Source: an uncultured Polaribacter sp.
GTDB lineage: Bacteria > Bacteroidota > Bacteroidia > Flavobacteriales > Flavobacteriaceae
Reading direction: 5' to 3'
Assembly: GCA_943787375.1 (NCBI GenBank)
Contig: CALSME010000007.1
Coordinates: 58,991 to 122,990 of the forward strand
DNA length: 64,000 nucleotides
Below the pieces are notes generated by a model. The model had not been told where the DNA came from. It did no database searches and worked only from the letters and a program-made list of their open reading frames with translations. Made by a program: the position numbers and the translations under genes. How positions within the stretch are numbered: the stretch's first letter is position 1; each line of letters starts with the position of its first letter. This document shows, piece after piece, positions 42,888 through 51,244 of the stretch.

Positions 42888-45800
42888 CTAAAAGAGCGCT
42901 TTTAATTGAATACTTCCTGTGTGAATTGTTTTCGAATTTTCACTTTTTCTTCCCAAGTAGCTTACATTTAAGTTTAGAAAAGCATTTAGTTTCTGACTGT
43001 AAAGTAAGTTCCAAGTATAATTTTTTCCAGGCTGTAAACCTTCTAATATTTGGTAAGCAACAGGCGTATTTATATTTCCAGTAAAGGTGTTTAAAAAAAC
43101 GGTTGCATTTGCACTTATTTGATTTTTCTTTTTATTGATGTGAAAATAATCCAATCCAAATTTCTGCTGGTTTAAAGACTCAAAATCTTGTAAGGTATTT
43201 ACCTTGTTTTTAAAGTGGTAAAAAGCAGAAAAACGATGATTATTATGATATGAAAATGAGATTTTTGGTTGGATTTCTTTTGCGATAATTTCATAATTTC
43301 TACTACTGAAATTTTCTGTTTTCAAATTATTTTCAGATCGTTTTACCATTAAATCAAGCAACCAAAAATTGGCAAATTTGTGGCTAAAGTCTACTTGAGT
43401 CTGTTGGAGGGTGTTTTCTTGATTTCCTATAAAATATTGTTGCAAGTTCTTCGAATTTCCAACCGTAAAAGTGGTGCTGTATTTTTGTAGATTTCGATTA
43501 AAATACAGTTGATTTCTAAAATTGTAATTCAGGCCTATTAGTTTGTTTTCATCAAAATCAAAAGGATTGAAATTAAATGAACTTCCAATGCGTTCTTGTT
43601 CGTTGTCTGTTGCTAAAAAAGTTTGATTACTCCAATGAGAAAGCAACTTTTTAAAACCATTTTTGCCTTTCCATTTTGCAAAATTAATCCCTATAGATTG
43701 TTGCCATTTAGCTCGTTGTGTTGCAATAAATCGCAAGTTTGGTAAAGGAATTCTTAAGTAATTGGCTTGGTCTTGAAACTGTGCGATTTCGAATTCGTCA
43801 AAATCCTGCACACTGTCATTATTATAATCGATCCAAGTATAAAAACCTTGACCAATTTCTGTTTTTACATAGATGTAATCTTGCCGAGCAACATTTCCTG
43901 AAGAAGTTTCATAAGCAATCTTTAGATTTACGAAATCATTCAGTAACTTTTGGTGATATATGATTTTAGAGTTTAAAGATTTTTTATCGGATGTGAAGCT
44001 GTTCTGAGTAATTCTATAATTTGCATACACCGATAAGTTCGCCTTTTTGGTATCTACTAATTTTGAGTTGAGGTAGATTGTTTTTCGGTTATTAATTTCT
44101 GTAAAACGATTCGATTTGATACTGTCGTTAGTTCTAAAATTAACTCCAAATTTCGCAAAAACCTTTGCAGTATCTCCAATTCCTAGATAGGCCTCGTATT
44201 CTTTAAACCGATGACTGGTGTTGATGTATTCTTGGTTGCTGTTTTTTCTGTCATTTATTTCTGCGTTTGTAAAAGCACCCACCCAACTTCTCGAAAAGTA
44301 GTGATCTAAAGTCGCTCTAGCTCTAAAAAAGGAATTGTCTTCTACTGATGATGTATTTTCTAGTAGACTTATCTCCGTCGAGAAATTCGTTTTATCAAAT
44401 CTGAGCCTGGATGTAATTTCATGCTTATTTCCATTAAAAGAGTTGTTATACCTTAAGCTGTTGTAGCGATATGTAACAAAATCTGCTTTTTTATTCTGAA
44501 GTGTAAATGCGGATTGAAAGTAGTTTTTTGTAGCATTGTTCGTTAAAATATTCCAATCTCTATTAAATTCTACAGGCTCCCATCCTTGTTCTGTATTGAA
44601 GTTTTGTTGAACGTATTCATGATTAATGTCACTTTTTAACTGCCATTTTTTATCAATTAAAATTTGTTGCCAACCTACTTTAGCTGCAAGGGCAGTATTT
44701 TGATTGTCGTCAATGGTAGAAAATAAATTCGCATCATTATTACTCAATGCTATTTCTGAATTGAAACTTGTTTTTTTCGATGGCTTATAGTCAGATTTTA
44801 CAACAAAAACCTGCACTTTAGAGGGAGCAATTAACTTTATAATGGGACTGTAATTTCCCAATTGAACTCCAACATATTCAAAAATGGGACCCGAAGCTAC
44901 GGTTCTCAGGAGGTTGTAATCCCCATTATTCATTCCCACATTTGTAAATGTTACCGTATAGAGTTCCTCCGTTGCATCGGTTGTATATTCAAAAACTTCA
45001 ATTCCACCATTTATAACTTTTTTGTACAATACTTTGTTTTCATTGTAGGTGTCTATAAAAGCGCTTTCCGAAAACATCAAATCGGTATTGTTTCCTGCAT
45101 TGGCCAGCGTTTGTTTTTGTGCTTCCGACAATGCTTGCTGTATCGGTTGATTCTTTGCGTCATTTTCACTGTAAAAATAACCGTTTATATTTAGTTTTTC
45201 ACTGGTATAGTTCACTTCTTCATAGGTTATAAATCGTGTGTAATTTCGATCGGAATATTGAAATTCAATCCAAATACGCATGTCATTGGTAATGGGAAAG
45301 GTGGTATTAAAGGTAATTTCCGACAAATTATAATCAATCGTATATGCTTTGTTTTCGCCCGCCTCAAGAAGCACACCATTTACATATACACTTTCACTGC
45401 CAGCAATCATAACAATAGCAGGCTCGTTGTTGGGGCCTACGATTTTGTATGGACCTTGGTTTCCTTCAATACCAACGACCGTAAAAGTGCTAAATTTCCC
45501 TCTAGAAACTGCTCCCGATGCGGCGATGTTTACATTTTTATTTAGGGTTGCAGCTACTTGTAAACCCGCAATTTGCTTGTTAAAATTTAAGAAATAGCTC
45601 TCTTGATTTTGCAAACGGATGTCTCCTGCTTTTACGCGCCAATTGTCACTATACAATTCAATGAAAATTCGATCGAAGTCCGTAATATTTTGGGAATATC
45701 CATTTTCTTGTAATGGAATGTTGGTATCGAAAATATTGGCTCTGAGGCTGACCGAACTCGATATTTTACCAGATATTTCTAAATCCAATGCCGAGTTGGT

Positions 45801-46262
45801 TACCGTATTCTGATTGTTTCCAGAAGTAACCCCTCTCGTTAAAAATCCTTTGGTTTTTAGCCCTTCAAAAAGTTGAACATCGCTTGTTTTTTTAGTCGTT
45901 GTAAAACTATACAGAGGTCCTGTATTTGTGTTATTCGGAACCATCAATTTTTTATCAAAGGGGGCATACACTTTTGTGACGAATTCGGGGAACCGAAAAT
46001 ACTCGACTGTAATTTCAGGATATTTTTTAGCATTAATCATCAAAATTGCCTTTAAAAAATCGACCTGATACTCTTGCGGATTGATTCTTTTTTGAAACTT
46101 GTTTCGCACTTTAAAACGTTGCGAATTGATGGGTATCGTGTCTATTTGAACAGTGTCTTTTTGAATGCGAAATGTCTTTGTTCTAAAGTCTTTTGATACC
46201 GTTTGCCCTTGGATCGTCGATCCAATAAGCAGTAGTAGCAAGAACAATAAATTTTTGTACAT
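42888..46262 (-). CDS. Large outer-membrane / cell-surface beta protein, uncharacterised
   Basis: An 1124-residue exported protein with a signal peptide (1-19). Residues 60-400 form a beta-rich extracytoplasmic part containing the recurrent Bacteroidota motif SVYVNGVLLEAGENKAYTID then LSEITFNTTFPIT (about 302-330). From about 540 on the sequence is a long series of amphipathic strands ending TGSIQLKALF, consistent with an outer-membrane barrel. I remember the IDYN..EITF motif from other large Bacteroidota surface proteins of unknown role. Its start is 50 bases downstream of the Ogt stop on the same strand. Confidence 0.75.
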   Translation of the reverse strand: MYKNLLFLLLLLIGSTIQGQTVSKDFRTKTFRIQKDTVQIDTIPINSQRFKVRNKFQKRINPQEYQVDFLKAILMINAKKYPEITVEYFRFPEFVTKVYAPFDKKLMVPNNTNTGPLYSFTTTKKTSDVQLFEGLKTKGFLTRGVTSGNNQNTVTNSALDLEISGKISSSVSLRANIFDTNIPLQENGYSQNITDFDRIFIELYSDNWRVKAGDIRLQNQESYFLNFNKQIAGLQVAATLNKNVNIAASGAVSRGKFSTFTVVGIEGNQGPYKIVGPNNEPAIVMIAGSESVYVNGVLLEAGENKAYTIDYNLSEITFNTTFPITNDMRIWIEFQYSDRNYTRFITYEEVNYTSEKLNINGYFYSENDAKNQPIQQALSEAQKQTLANAGNNTDLMFSESAFIDTYNENKVLYKKVINGGIEVFEYTTDATEELYTVTFTNVGMNNGDYNLLRTVASGPIFEYVGVQLGNYSPIIKLIAPSKVQVFVVKSDYKPSKKTSFNSEIALSNNDANLFSTIDDNQNTALAAKVGWQQILIDKKWQLKSDINHEYVQQNFNTEQGWEPVEFNRDWNILTNNATKNYFQSAFTLQNKKADFVTYRYNSLRYNNSFNGNKHEITSRLRFDKTNFSTEISLLENTSSVEDNSFFRARATLDHYFSRSWVGAFTNAEINDRKNSNQEYINTSHRFKEYEAYLGIGDTAKVFAKFGVNFRTNDSIKSNRFTEINNRKTIYLNSKLVDTKKANLSVYANYRITQNSFTSDKKSLNSKIIYHQKLLNDFVNLKIAYETSSGNVARQDYIYVKTEIGQGFYTWIDYNNDSVQDFDEFEIAQFQDQANYLRIPLPNLRFIATQRAKWQQSIGINFAKWKGKNGFKKLLSHWSNQTFLATDNEQERIGSSFNFNPFDFDENKLIGLNYNFRNQLYFNRNLQKYSTTFTVGNSKNLQQYFIGNQENTLQQTQVDFSHKFANFWLLDLMVKRSENNLKTENFSSRNYEIIAKEIQPKISFSYHNNHRFSAFYHFKNKVNTLQDFESLNQQKFGLDYFHINKKKNQISANATVFLNTFTGNINTPVAYQILEGLQPGKNYTWNLLYSQKLNAFLNLNVSYLGRKSENSKTIHTGSIQLKALF

Positions 46263-46312
46263 CTCGTATTTAAGATACTAACGTTGAATTTGCTTTTTTA
46301 ATATCTGAAAGA

Positions 46313-46849
46313 TTAAAAAAGGGATTGTTGTTTTACTGGGTTTTCGTGATCTAAAAGCCATTTTTTACGCCAGACACCTCCAGCATAGCCTGTTAAAGAT
46401 CCGTCTGAGCCAATCACACGATGGCAAGGAATGATGATCCAAATTGGATTTTTGCCATTGGCAGCAGCTATGGCACGTATGGCTTTTACATCTCCAAATG
46501 ATTTACTCTGTGCGAAGTAACTTTTCGTTTTTCCGTAGCCAATTTTCAGCAAAGATTTCCATACTTTTATTTGAAAAGGGGTTCCCTTTGGATTCACCGT
46601 TAAGTCGAAATGATCTCTTGTTCCCTCAAAGTATTCTTGCAACTGGGAAACGCAAACCTGCAAACATTTAGGCACATTTGTAGAGGTTTCAATAGCATCA
46701 TCTATTACTACAATCGATTGAATGCCGTTTTTATCGCCAACAATCTTTGCCGTTCCTATAGGTGTTTTGTAGTATGCTGTTTTAGATTCCAAAGACGTCT
46801 TTTGAATTTTGTGTTGTAATTGCTGCAATTTCATTGAAAGACAAACCAT
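46313..46849 (-). CDS. Methylated-DNA--protein-cysteine methyltransferase (Ogt)
   Basis: Repairs O6-alkylguanine by taking the alkyl group onto a cysteine. The active site IIPCHRVIGSDG puts the acceptor at C142 in the longest form (178 residues). The helix-turn-helix region precedes it (AIRAIAAANGKNP, the arginine finger at R125). The start is uncertain: the long ORF overlaps the TatD gene by 68 bases. A TTG at 46790-46792 (MESKTAYYKTPIG) would leave only an 11-base overlap and fit the family better. Confidence 0.9.
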   Translation of the reverse strand: MVCLSMKLQQLQHKIQKTSLESKTAYYKTPIGTAKIVGDKNGIQSIVVIDDAIETSTNVPKCLQVCVSQLQEYFEGTRDHFDLTVNPKGTPFQIKVWKSLLKIGYGKTKSYFAQSKSFGDVKAIRAIAAANGKNPIWIIIPCHRVIGSDGSLTGYAGGVWRKKWLLDHENPVKQQSLF

Positions 46850-47546
46850 AAAGGTCTACCAACTTATCGATGATCTTTGTTATATAACTACTTTCATTTC
46901 TTTTTCCTCGGTAAGGTACGGGTGATAAATAAGGCGCATCGGTTTCTAAGACAATGTGTTGGATATCAATTTCATTTATAAAAGTATCGATCTTACCGTT
47001 TTTAAAAGTAGCCACTCCACCAATGCCTAGCTTCATATTGTAGGAAATAGCTTTTTTTGCCTGTTGCAACGTACCAGAAAAACAATGAAAAATCCCGAAC
47101 AAATCATCCCCTTTTTCAATTTCTAAAACTTCAAAAATTTCATCAAAGGCTTCTCTGCAGTGAATTACAATGGGTAGTTCCTTTTCTTTTGCCCATTGTA
47201 TCTGTGTTCTAAAAGCATCTTTTTGTTCTTCTAGAAAGGTTTTGTCCCAGTACAAATCGATTCCGATTTCACCAATGGCAAAAAAGTTTCGTTGATCAAT
47301 CCATGTTTTTACCAGTGTCAATTCTTCTTTGTAGTTTTCTTTCACAGAAGTAGGGTGCAAGCCCATCATTAAAAACACCTCATTGGGGTATTTTTTCTCT
47401 AAGTCGAACATCCTTTCGGTATAGCCACTGTCTATCGCTGGAATAAAAAAACGAGATACACCAGCGGCTTTCGCGCGTTGCATCATAGCAGCTCGGTCCG
47501 CATCAAATTGTTCAGAATATAAATGGGTGTGTGTATCCGTAATCAT
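46782..47546 (-). CDS. TatD family metal-dependent hydrolase
   Basis: A 254-residue TIM-barrel hydrolase from the ATG 47544-47546 (MITDTHTHLYS). Upstream in-frame codons to 47600 are unlikely to be translated. Metal ligands are H6 and H8 in DTHTH, E in IGEIGIDLYWD (about 84-94), H in IVIHCREAFDE (about 121-131), H in GIFHCFSGT and D in LETDAPYLSP (about 199-208). The family has DNase or D-aminoacyl-type activity and is usually called TatD-like DNase. The ogt gene follows with overlap. Confidence 0.93.
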   Translation of the reverse strand: MITDTHTHLYSEQFDADRAAMMQRAKAAGVSRFFIPAIDSGYTERMFDLEKKYPNEVFLMMGLHPTSVKENYKEELTLVKTWIDQRNFFAIGEIGIDLYWDKTFLEEQKDAFRTQIQWAKEKELPIVIHCREAFDEIFEVLEIEKGDDLFGIFHCFSGTLQQAKKAISYNMKLGIGGVATFKNGKIDTFINEIDIQHIVLETDAPYLSPVPYRGKRNESSYITKIIDKLVDLYGLSFNEIAAITTQNSKDVFGI

Positions 47547-47554
47547 TAAAAATG

Positions 47555-47562
47555 TATTTTTG
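47555..47562 (+). promoter_or_regulatory. -7 element for retropepsin-like gene
   Basis: TATTTTTG on the plus strand fits TAnnTTTG, 31 bases before the ATG at 47594. It lies inside the leader of the divergent TatD gene. Confidence 0.4.
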
Positions 47563-47579
47563 TCAAACGATGTTTCGTA

Positions 47580-47587
47580 CAAAAATA
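47580..47587 (-). promoter_or_regulatory. -7 element for tatD
   Basis: TATTTTTG on the minus strand, 33 bases before the tatD ATG. It interlocks with the plus-strand -7 element at 47555-47562, so the two divergent promoters face each other with overlapping transcripts. Confidence 0.4.
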
Positions 47588-47593
47588 CAGTAA

Positions 47594-48049
47594 ATGACAA
47601 GTTTAAAAAAGATACTTAAGAAAAAGAACTACCTAAAAATTAAATTGAAGAAAATGCCCACAAATCATTTAGAACTCAAAGCTTCTATAAATGGTGTACA
47701 AGGGCGTTTTATTTTAGATACGGGTGCTTCCAACTCTTGTGTAGGGTTGGATTTAATTGCTTTTTTTAATTTGAAGGCGCATGAAAGCGAAACCAAAGCT
47801 GCTGGTGCGGGTGCTACAAATATGGAAACACTTCAATCGGAGAATAATGCTCTTAAAATTGGTGCTTGGCAACATAAAAAATCCCATTTGGTTTTATTCA
47901 ATTTAGAGCATGTAAACACTGCATTAACGCAACACCATGGAAAAGAGGTACATGGAATTATTGGTGCGGATGTTTTAGAGAAAGGAAAAGCGATTATTGA
48001 CTATGAAAAGCATTTTTTGTACCTAAAGAAGCCTAAAAAATGGCATTGA
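47594..48049 (+). CDS. Retropepsin-like aspartyl protease
   Basis: A 151-residue retropepsin-fold protein with one active-site motif, FILDTGASNSCVG (Asp42 in the longest form). The flap/second motif is GIIGADVLEKGKAIIDY (about 123-139). Such proteins act as dimers. The basic N-terminus (MTSLKKILKKKNYLKIKLKK) may precede the real start at Met21, but no signal peptide is present. Substrate unknown. The YqeY gene follows. Confidence 0.87.
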   Translation: MTSLKKILKKKNYLKIKLKKMPTNHLELKASINGVQGRFILDTGASNSCVGLDLIAFFNLKAHESETKAAGAGATNMETLQSENNALKIGAWQHKKSHLVLFNLEHVNTALTQHHGKEVHGIIGADVLEKGKAIIDYEKHFLYLKKPKKWH

Positions 48050-48054
48050 GTTCG

Positions 48055-48062
48055 TATCTTTG
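48055..48062 (+). promoter_or_regulatory. -7 element for yqeY
   Basis: TATCTTTG fits TAnnTTTG, 21 bases before the ATG at 48084. No suitable -33 TTG. Confidence 0.35.
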
Positions 48063-48083
48063 AACAATTAAAAAAAGAAAAAC

Positions 48084-48536
48084 ATGAGTTTGCAGCAACA
48101 GGTAATGGATCAAATGAAAGTAGCCATGAAGGCTAAAAATGCGGTTGCTTTACAGGCGTTAAGAGCTGTAAAATCTGCTTTTTTATTAGCCAGAACCGAA
48201 ACTGGTGCTGCTGAAGAATTGTCTGAAGCGCAGGCTATGAAGATCATTCAGAAGCAAGTAAAGCAAAGAAAAGACAGTGCTGCTATTTTTCTAGAACAAG
48301 GAAGAAAAGATTTAGCAGATCCAGAATTGGAAGAGATCGCTGTTTTAGAGCAATTTTTACCCGCTGCTTTGTCTGAAGCGGCATTGGAAAGTATCGTTGT
48401 TGCTACCATTACGAAGATGGGCGCTGCTGGAATGAAAGACATGGGAAAAGTCATGGGAATGGTTTCTAAAGAAGTTGCCGGTCAAGCAGATGGAAAACTA
48501 ATTTCGCTGTTGGTGAAAAAGCATTTAATGCATTAA
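48084..48536 (+). CDS. GatB/YqeY domain protein
   Basis: A 150-residue all-helical protein of the YqeY family, related to the tail domain of GatB that touches tRNA in amidotransferases. Visible motifs: LQALRAVKSAFLLART (about 22-37), IIQKQVKQRKDSA (about 54-66) and FLPAALSE (about 90-97). Its cellular role is not defined. The tRNA-Arg gene begins 11 bases after its stop and may be co-transcribed. Confidence 0.92.
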   Translation: MSLQQQVMDQMKVAMKAKNAVALQALRAVKSAFLLARTETGAAEELSEAQAMKIIQKQVKQRKDSAAIFLEQGRKDLADPELEEIAVLEQFLPAALSEAALESIVVATITKMGAAGMKDMGKVMGMVSKEVAGQADGKLISLLVKKHLMH

Positions 48537-48547
48537 GATTTTAAAAA

Positions 48548-48621
48548 GGCCCAGTAGTTCAACTGGATAGAATATCAGATTTCGGCTCTGACGGTTGGGG
48601 GTTCGAATCCCTTCTGGGTCA
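48548..48621 (+). tRNA. tRNA-Arg (anticodon TCG)
   Basis: A 74-base cloverleaf: acceptor stem GGCCCAG with CTGGGTC, D stem GTTC/GAAT, anticodon stem TCAGA/TCTGA with loop TTTCGGC (anticodon TCG at 48582-48584), and T stem with loop TTCGAAT. The discriminator base is A and CCA is not encoded. It reads CGA codons for arginine. Confidence 0.95.
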
Positions 48622-48633
48622 CAATTTATTAAT

Positions 48634-48670
48634 AAAAACCCTTTAAAACAGGATGTTTTAAAGGGTTTTT
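48634..48670 (+). terminator. Terminator after tRNA-Arg
   Basis: Perfect 17-base arms (48634-48650 and 48654-48670) around a GGA loop, ending in five T. The following 170 bases up to the next promoter are AT-rich and I see no gene or RNA in them. Confidence 0.88.
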
Positions 48671-48841
48671 ACATTTTTGATACTTTTCTTTTGCCGACAT
48701 TTCTAAGACTCATCTTTAATTACTATACAAAACCTTTATCACATTTAAAACATAACTATACCTGCTTCTCAAAGTCTTCCAACCTAGCAGAACAAATCAG
48801 TGCGTTATGTATATCCATATTTTTAGTTGCTGAATAGTTAG

Positions 48842-48849
48842 TATCTTTG
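48842..48849 (+). promoter_or_regulatory. -7 element for DUF1295 gene
   Basis: TATCTTTG matches TAnnTTTG, 28 bases before the ATG at 48878. No TTG at the usual -33 spacing. Confidence 0.35.
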
Positions 48850-48877
48850 AGTTATCAATCAATTACAATTTCTATTC

Positions 48878-49651
48878 ATGATTTTATTTTTTCAAGCCGC
48901 TTTAATGATCGTCATTTTTGTCACTTTATTATGGATCTGGAGTGTGTTTATTAAAAATGTAAGTATCATCGATGTTTTTTGGGGTATCGGCTTTGTTTTT
49001 GTCAATGCATTTTATGCCTATATGTCTGGAGATTTAACAGCAAGAAAATTACTAGTCTTATCGTTAGTAACTATATGGGGATTGCGGCTTGCAATTTATT
49101 TGGCCTCGAGAAATTATGGGAAAGGAGAGGATTTTAGATATCAGGAGTTCCGAAAAAATTTTGGACCTAAACGCTATTGGTGGTTTAGTTTCTTTCAAAC
49201 ATTTTTATTGCAAGCTGGTCTTATAATGATCATATCATTACCGCTTTTAGGAATTCATACGAGTACGAATTCTGGTGCTTTGAACGCACTGGATTATGTA
49301 GGAATCGTCATATGGAGTGTCGGTTTTATTTTTGAAGCCGGCGGAGATTATCAACTAATGCGCTTTCAACGAAATCTAAATAATAAAGGGAAGGTCTTAG
49401 ATCGTGGATTTTGGAAATATACCCGGCATCCAAATTATTTTGGAGATGCTGCCGTTTGGTGGAGTTATGCAATTTTTAGTATTGCCTCAGAGAGCTATTG
49501 GCAGGTAATTGGCGCTATTATAATGACTTTGCTAATCATTAAAGTCTCAGGAGTGAGCTTGCTTGAGAAAACCTTAAAAGACACAAAACCTTTGTATAGA
49601 GATTATATAAAAAAAACCAATTCTTTTTTACCGTGGTTTCCTAAAAAATAA
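48878..49651 (+). CDS. DUF1295 membrane protein (steroid 5-alpha-reductase/ICMT-like)
   Basis: A 257-residue polytopic membrane protein with about six hydrophobic segments. The C-terminal hallmark GFWKYTRHPNYFGDAAVWW (about 178-196) is shared by the DUF1295, steroid 5-alpha-reductase and isoprenylcysteine methyltransferase superfamily, whose members use NADPH or SAM at that motif. The substrate is unknown. A short membrane-protein gene follows after 6 bases. Confidence 0.88.
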   Translation: MILFFQAALMIVIFVTLLWIWSVFIKNVSIIDVFWGIGFVFVNAFYAYMSGDLTARKLLVLSLVTIWGLRLAIYLASRNYGKGEDFRYQEFRKNFGPKRYWWFSFFQTFLLQAGLIMIISLPLLGIHTSTNSGALNALDYVGIVIWSVGFIFEAGGDYQLMRFQRNLNNKGKVLDRGFWKYTRHPNYFGDAAVWWSYAIFSIASESYWQVIGAIIMTLLIIKVSGVSLLEKTLKDTKPLYRDYIKKTNSFLPWFPKK

Positions 49652-49657
49652 ACAATT

Positions 49658-49921
49658 ATGGAGTTCAGTATCAAAAATATCTTATTCTTCTTCTTTGTGG
49701 CCTGGGGTTTTCCGATGGGATACTACAGAAGCAAATTTCGAAAAATCGTCTATGAGACAGACAGTTGGACCATCAATATCAAACCGTTTTTTTGGAAAGA
49801 ATTAAAAGGACTGTTTGGGAATCTCTATCCAGAAAACTTTCAATATAAAAAATTTAGAAATTTCTATTTATTTTATCTCAGTATTTACTTGTTATTGTTC
49901 CTTGCTTACCTCGCTGTTTGA
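49658..49921 (+). CDS. Small membrane protein, function unknown
   Basis: An 87-residue protein with one hydrophobic segment near the N-terminus (IKNILFFFFVAWGFPMGYY, about 5-23) and one at the C-terminus (FYLFYLSIYLLLFLAYLAV, about 69-87). Between them is a basic, aromatic stretch. It is packed 6 bases after the DUF1295 gene, which supports a real, co-transcribed gene. No family recognised. Confidence 0.72.
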   Translation: MEFSIKNILFFFFVAWGFPMGYYRSKFRKIVYETDSWTINIKPFFWKELKGLFGNLYPENFQYKKFRNFYLFYLSIYLLLFLAYLAV

Positions 49922-49963
49922 TTTCAATACTTAGAGATAAACTATACCAATTTCGGATTGTTT

Positions 49964-51244
49964 CTAGGAGTATTCTGAGGTCAATTCATCCACAATCAAT
50001 CCATCTTGTAAGGTGCCAATGACTCCCATAGCTGCTCTTTCTCCAGCAATCATAGCGGCATTTAAAGAGCCGTTTAAGAGTTGATCTCCCGCCAAAAAGA
50101 TCGAAGAAGTTAATTTTGTTTCTGTACTTGAGAGCTCGTATTGAAGGTTGCTTAATTTTGGTAAAGCTTTTTTAATTTGATAGTGTTTGATGAATTTAGG
50201 ATTGGTTATTCCACAAAAAACATGCAATTCTTCCATGACCTTTTCAACGAGTTTTTCTGCTGTTAAAAAGTGATCTTTCACAACGGTAACCGAAAGTAAT
50301 TCCTTGTCTCCTTTCGTTTCAGTTGAGATTGAAGTAGGATAAAAAAGATTATTAATTAATGCATCTTTATCAGCAATCAAACCAATAATGGGTTTTTGAA
50401 GGGCTCTTTTCGTAGTTTCAAAATACAAGGTATCACAACTTTTCCATGCTGTTTCTTGGTTTTTAAGATTGGCAACCAAATGACTTGCTTCTGTGGCAAT
50501 GATGGTAAAATGACTCTCTATTACCGATCCATCCTGTAATATGATCGCTTCATTTTTTACTTCGCTTATAGGAGTATTCAATCGTATTTCCGTATTTTTT
50601 AATCCGTCTTTTAATTGATTTGAAATGGCGTGCATCCCCGCTTTTGGAATGACCGCCAAGCCGTCTCCAAACATTTTGTAGACAAATTCAAACATGCGAC
50701 TTGAGGTATCCAAATTGGGCTCTAAAAAGATGCCACTAAAAAATGGTTTGAAGAAATCTTGAAGCATCGCTTCTGAAAAGCCAAGCGTTTGCAAATATGC
50801 TAAGGTGGTTGTTTCCGATGTTTTAAAAATTTCGGAAATTGATTTTTTCTTTAAATACGTGTTGAGTTTTAAAATCTTGAGTTTATCTGCAAAATTACCA
50901 ACAGACGCCAACAGTGTTGGGAGTAATAGTGATAAATTTCGCAATGGATCTCCAATCGTTTGTGATTTTCCATTTTTAAAAATGGTAGCACCAGGCAATA
51001 ATTCTTGAAGTGCTAAGGGTTTAAAATCTAAATATTTTTTTGCTGCAGGATAAGAGGTAAGTAATACTTGAAAGCCATGATCTAGTTGATACCCTTGAAC
51101 AGTATCTGATTTTACACGACCGCCAACCGTAGCAGAGGCTTCAATGATGGTGGGTGTATAGCCATTATTTTCCAAAACCTTGGCTGCAATTAAACCACTC
51201 ACTCCAGCACCAATAATGTGTATTTTATATGCAGATTTATCCAT
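49964..51244 (-). CDS. FAD-dependent amine-oxidase-like protein
   Basis: A 426-residue flavoprotein of the protoporphyrinogen oxidase/phytoene desaturase-like group. The dinucleotide fold starts the protein: HIIGAGVSGLIAAKVL (GxGxxG at 12-17), with E35 in IIEASATVGGRVKSD, the usual FAD ribose site with the GGR motif. The C-terminus closes with IFLAGDQLLNGSLNAAMIAGE (about 387-407). The substrate is unknown. Its ATG overlaps the stop of the exonuclease fusion gene by 8 bases. Confidence 0.88.
   Translation of the reverse strand: MDKSAYKIHIIGAGVSGLIAAKVLENNGYTPTIIEASATVGGRVKSDTVQGYQLDHGFQVLLTSYPAAKKYLDFKPLALQELLPGATIFKNGKSQTIGDPLRNLSLLLPTLLASVGNFADKLKILKLNTYLKKKSISEIFKTSETTTLAYLQTLGFSEAMLQDFFKPFFSGIFLEPNLDTSSRMFEFVYKMFGDGLAVIPKAGMHAISNQLKDGLKNTEIRLNTPISEVKNEAIILQDGSVIESHFTIIATEASHLVANLKNQETAWKSCDTLYFETTKRALQKPIIGLIADKDALINNLFYPTSISTETKGDKELLSVTVVKDHFLTAEKLVEKVMEELHVFCGITNPKFIKHYQIKKALPKLSNLQYELSSTETKLTSSIFLAGDQLLNGSLNAAMIAGERAAMGVIGTLQDGLIVDELTSEYS

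Noticed and set aside
44862..45194. A 110-residue plus-strand frame opposite the 1124-residue surface protein, cysteine-rich.
   Set aside because: It is a shadow of the coding strand; the cysteine richness follows from the sense codons.
48595..48837. An 80-residue plus-strand open frame beginning inside the tRNA-Arg gene.
   Set aside because: It starts in the T arm of the tRNA, runs through the terminator hairpin and has no family features.
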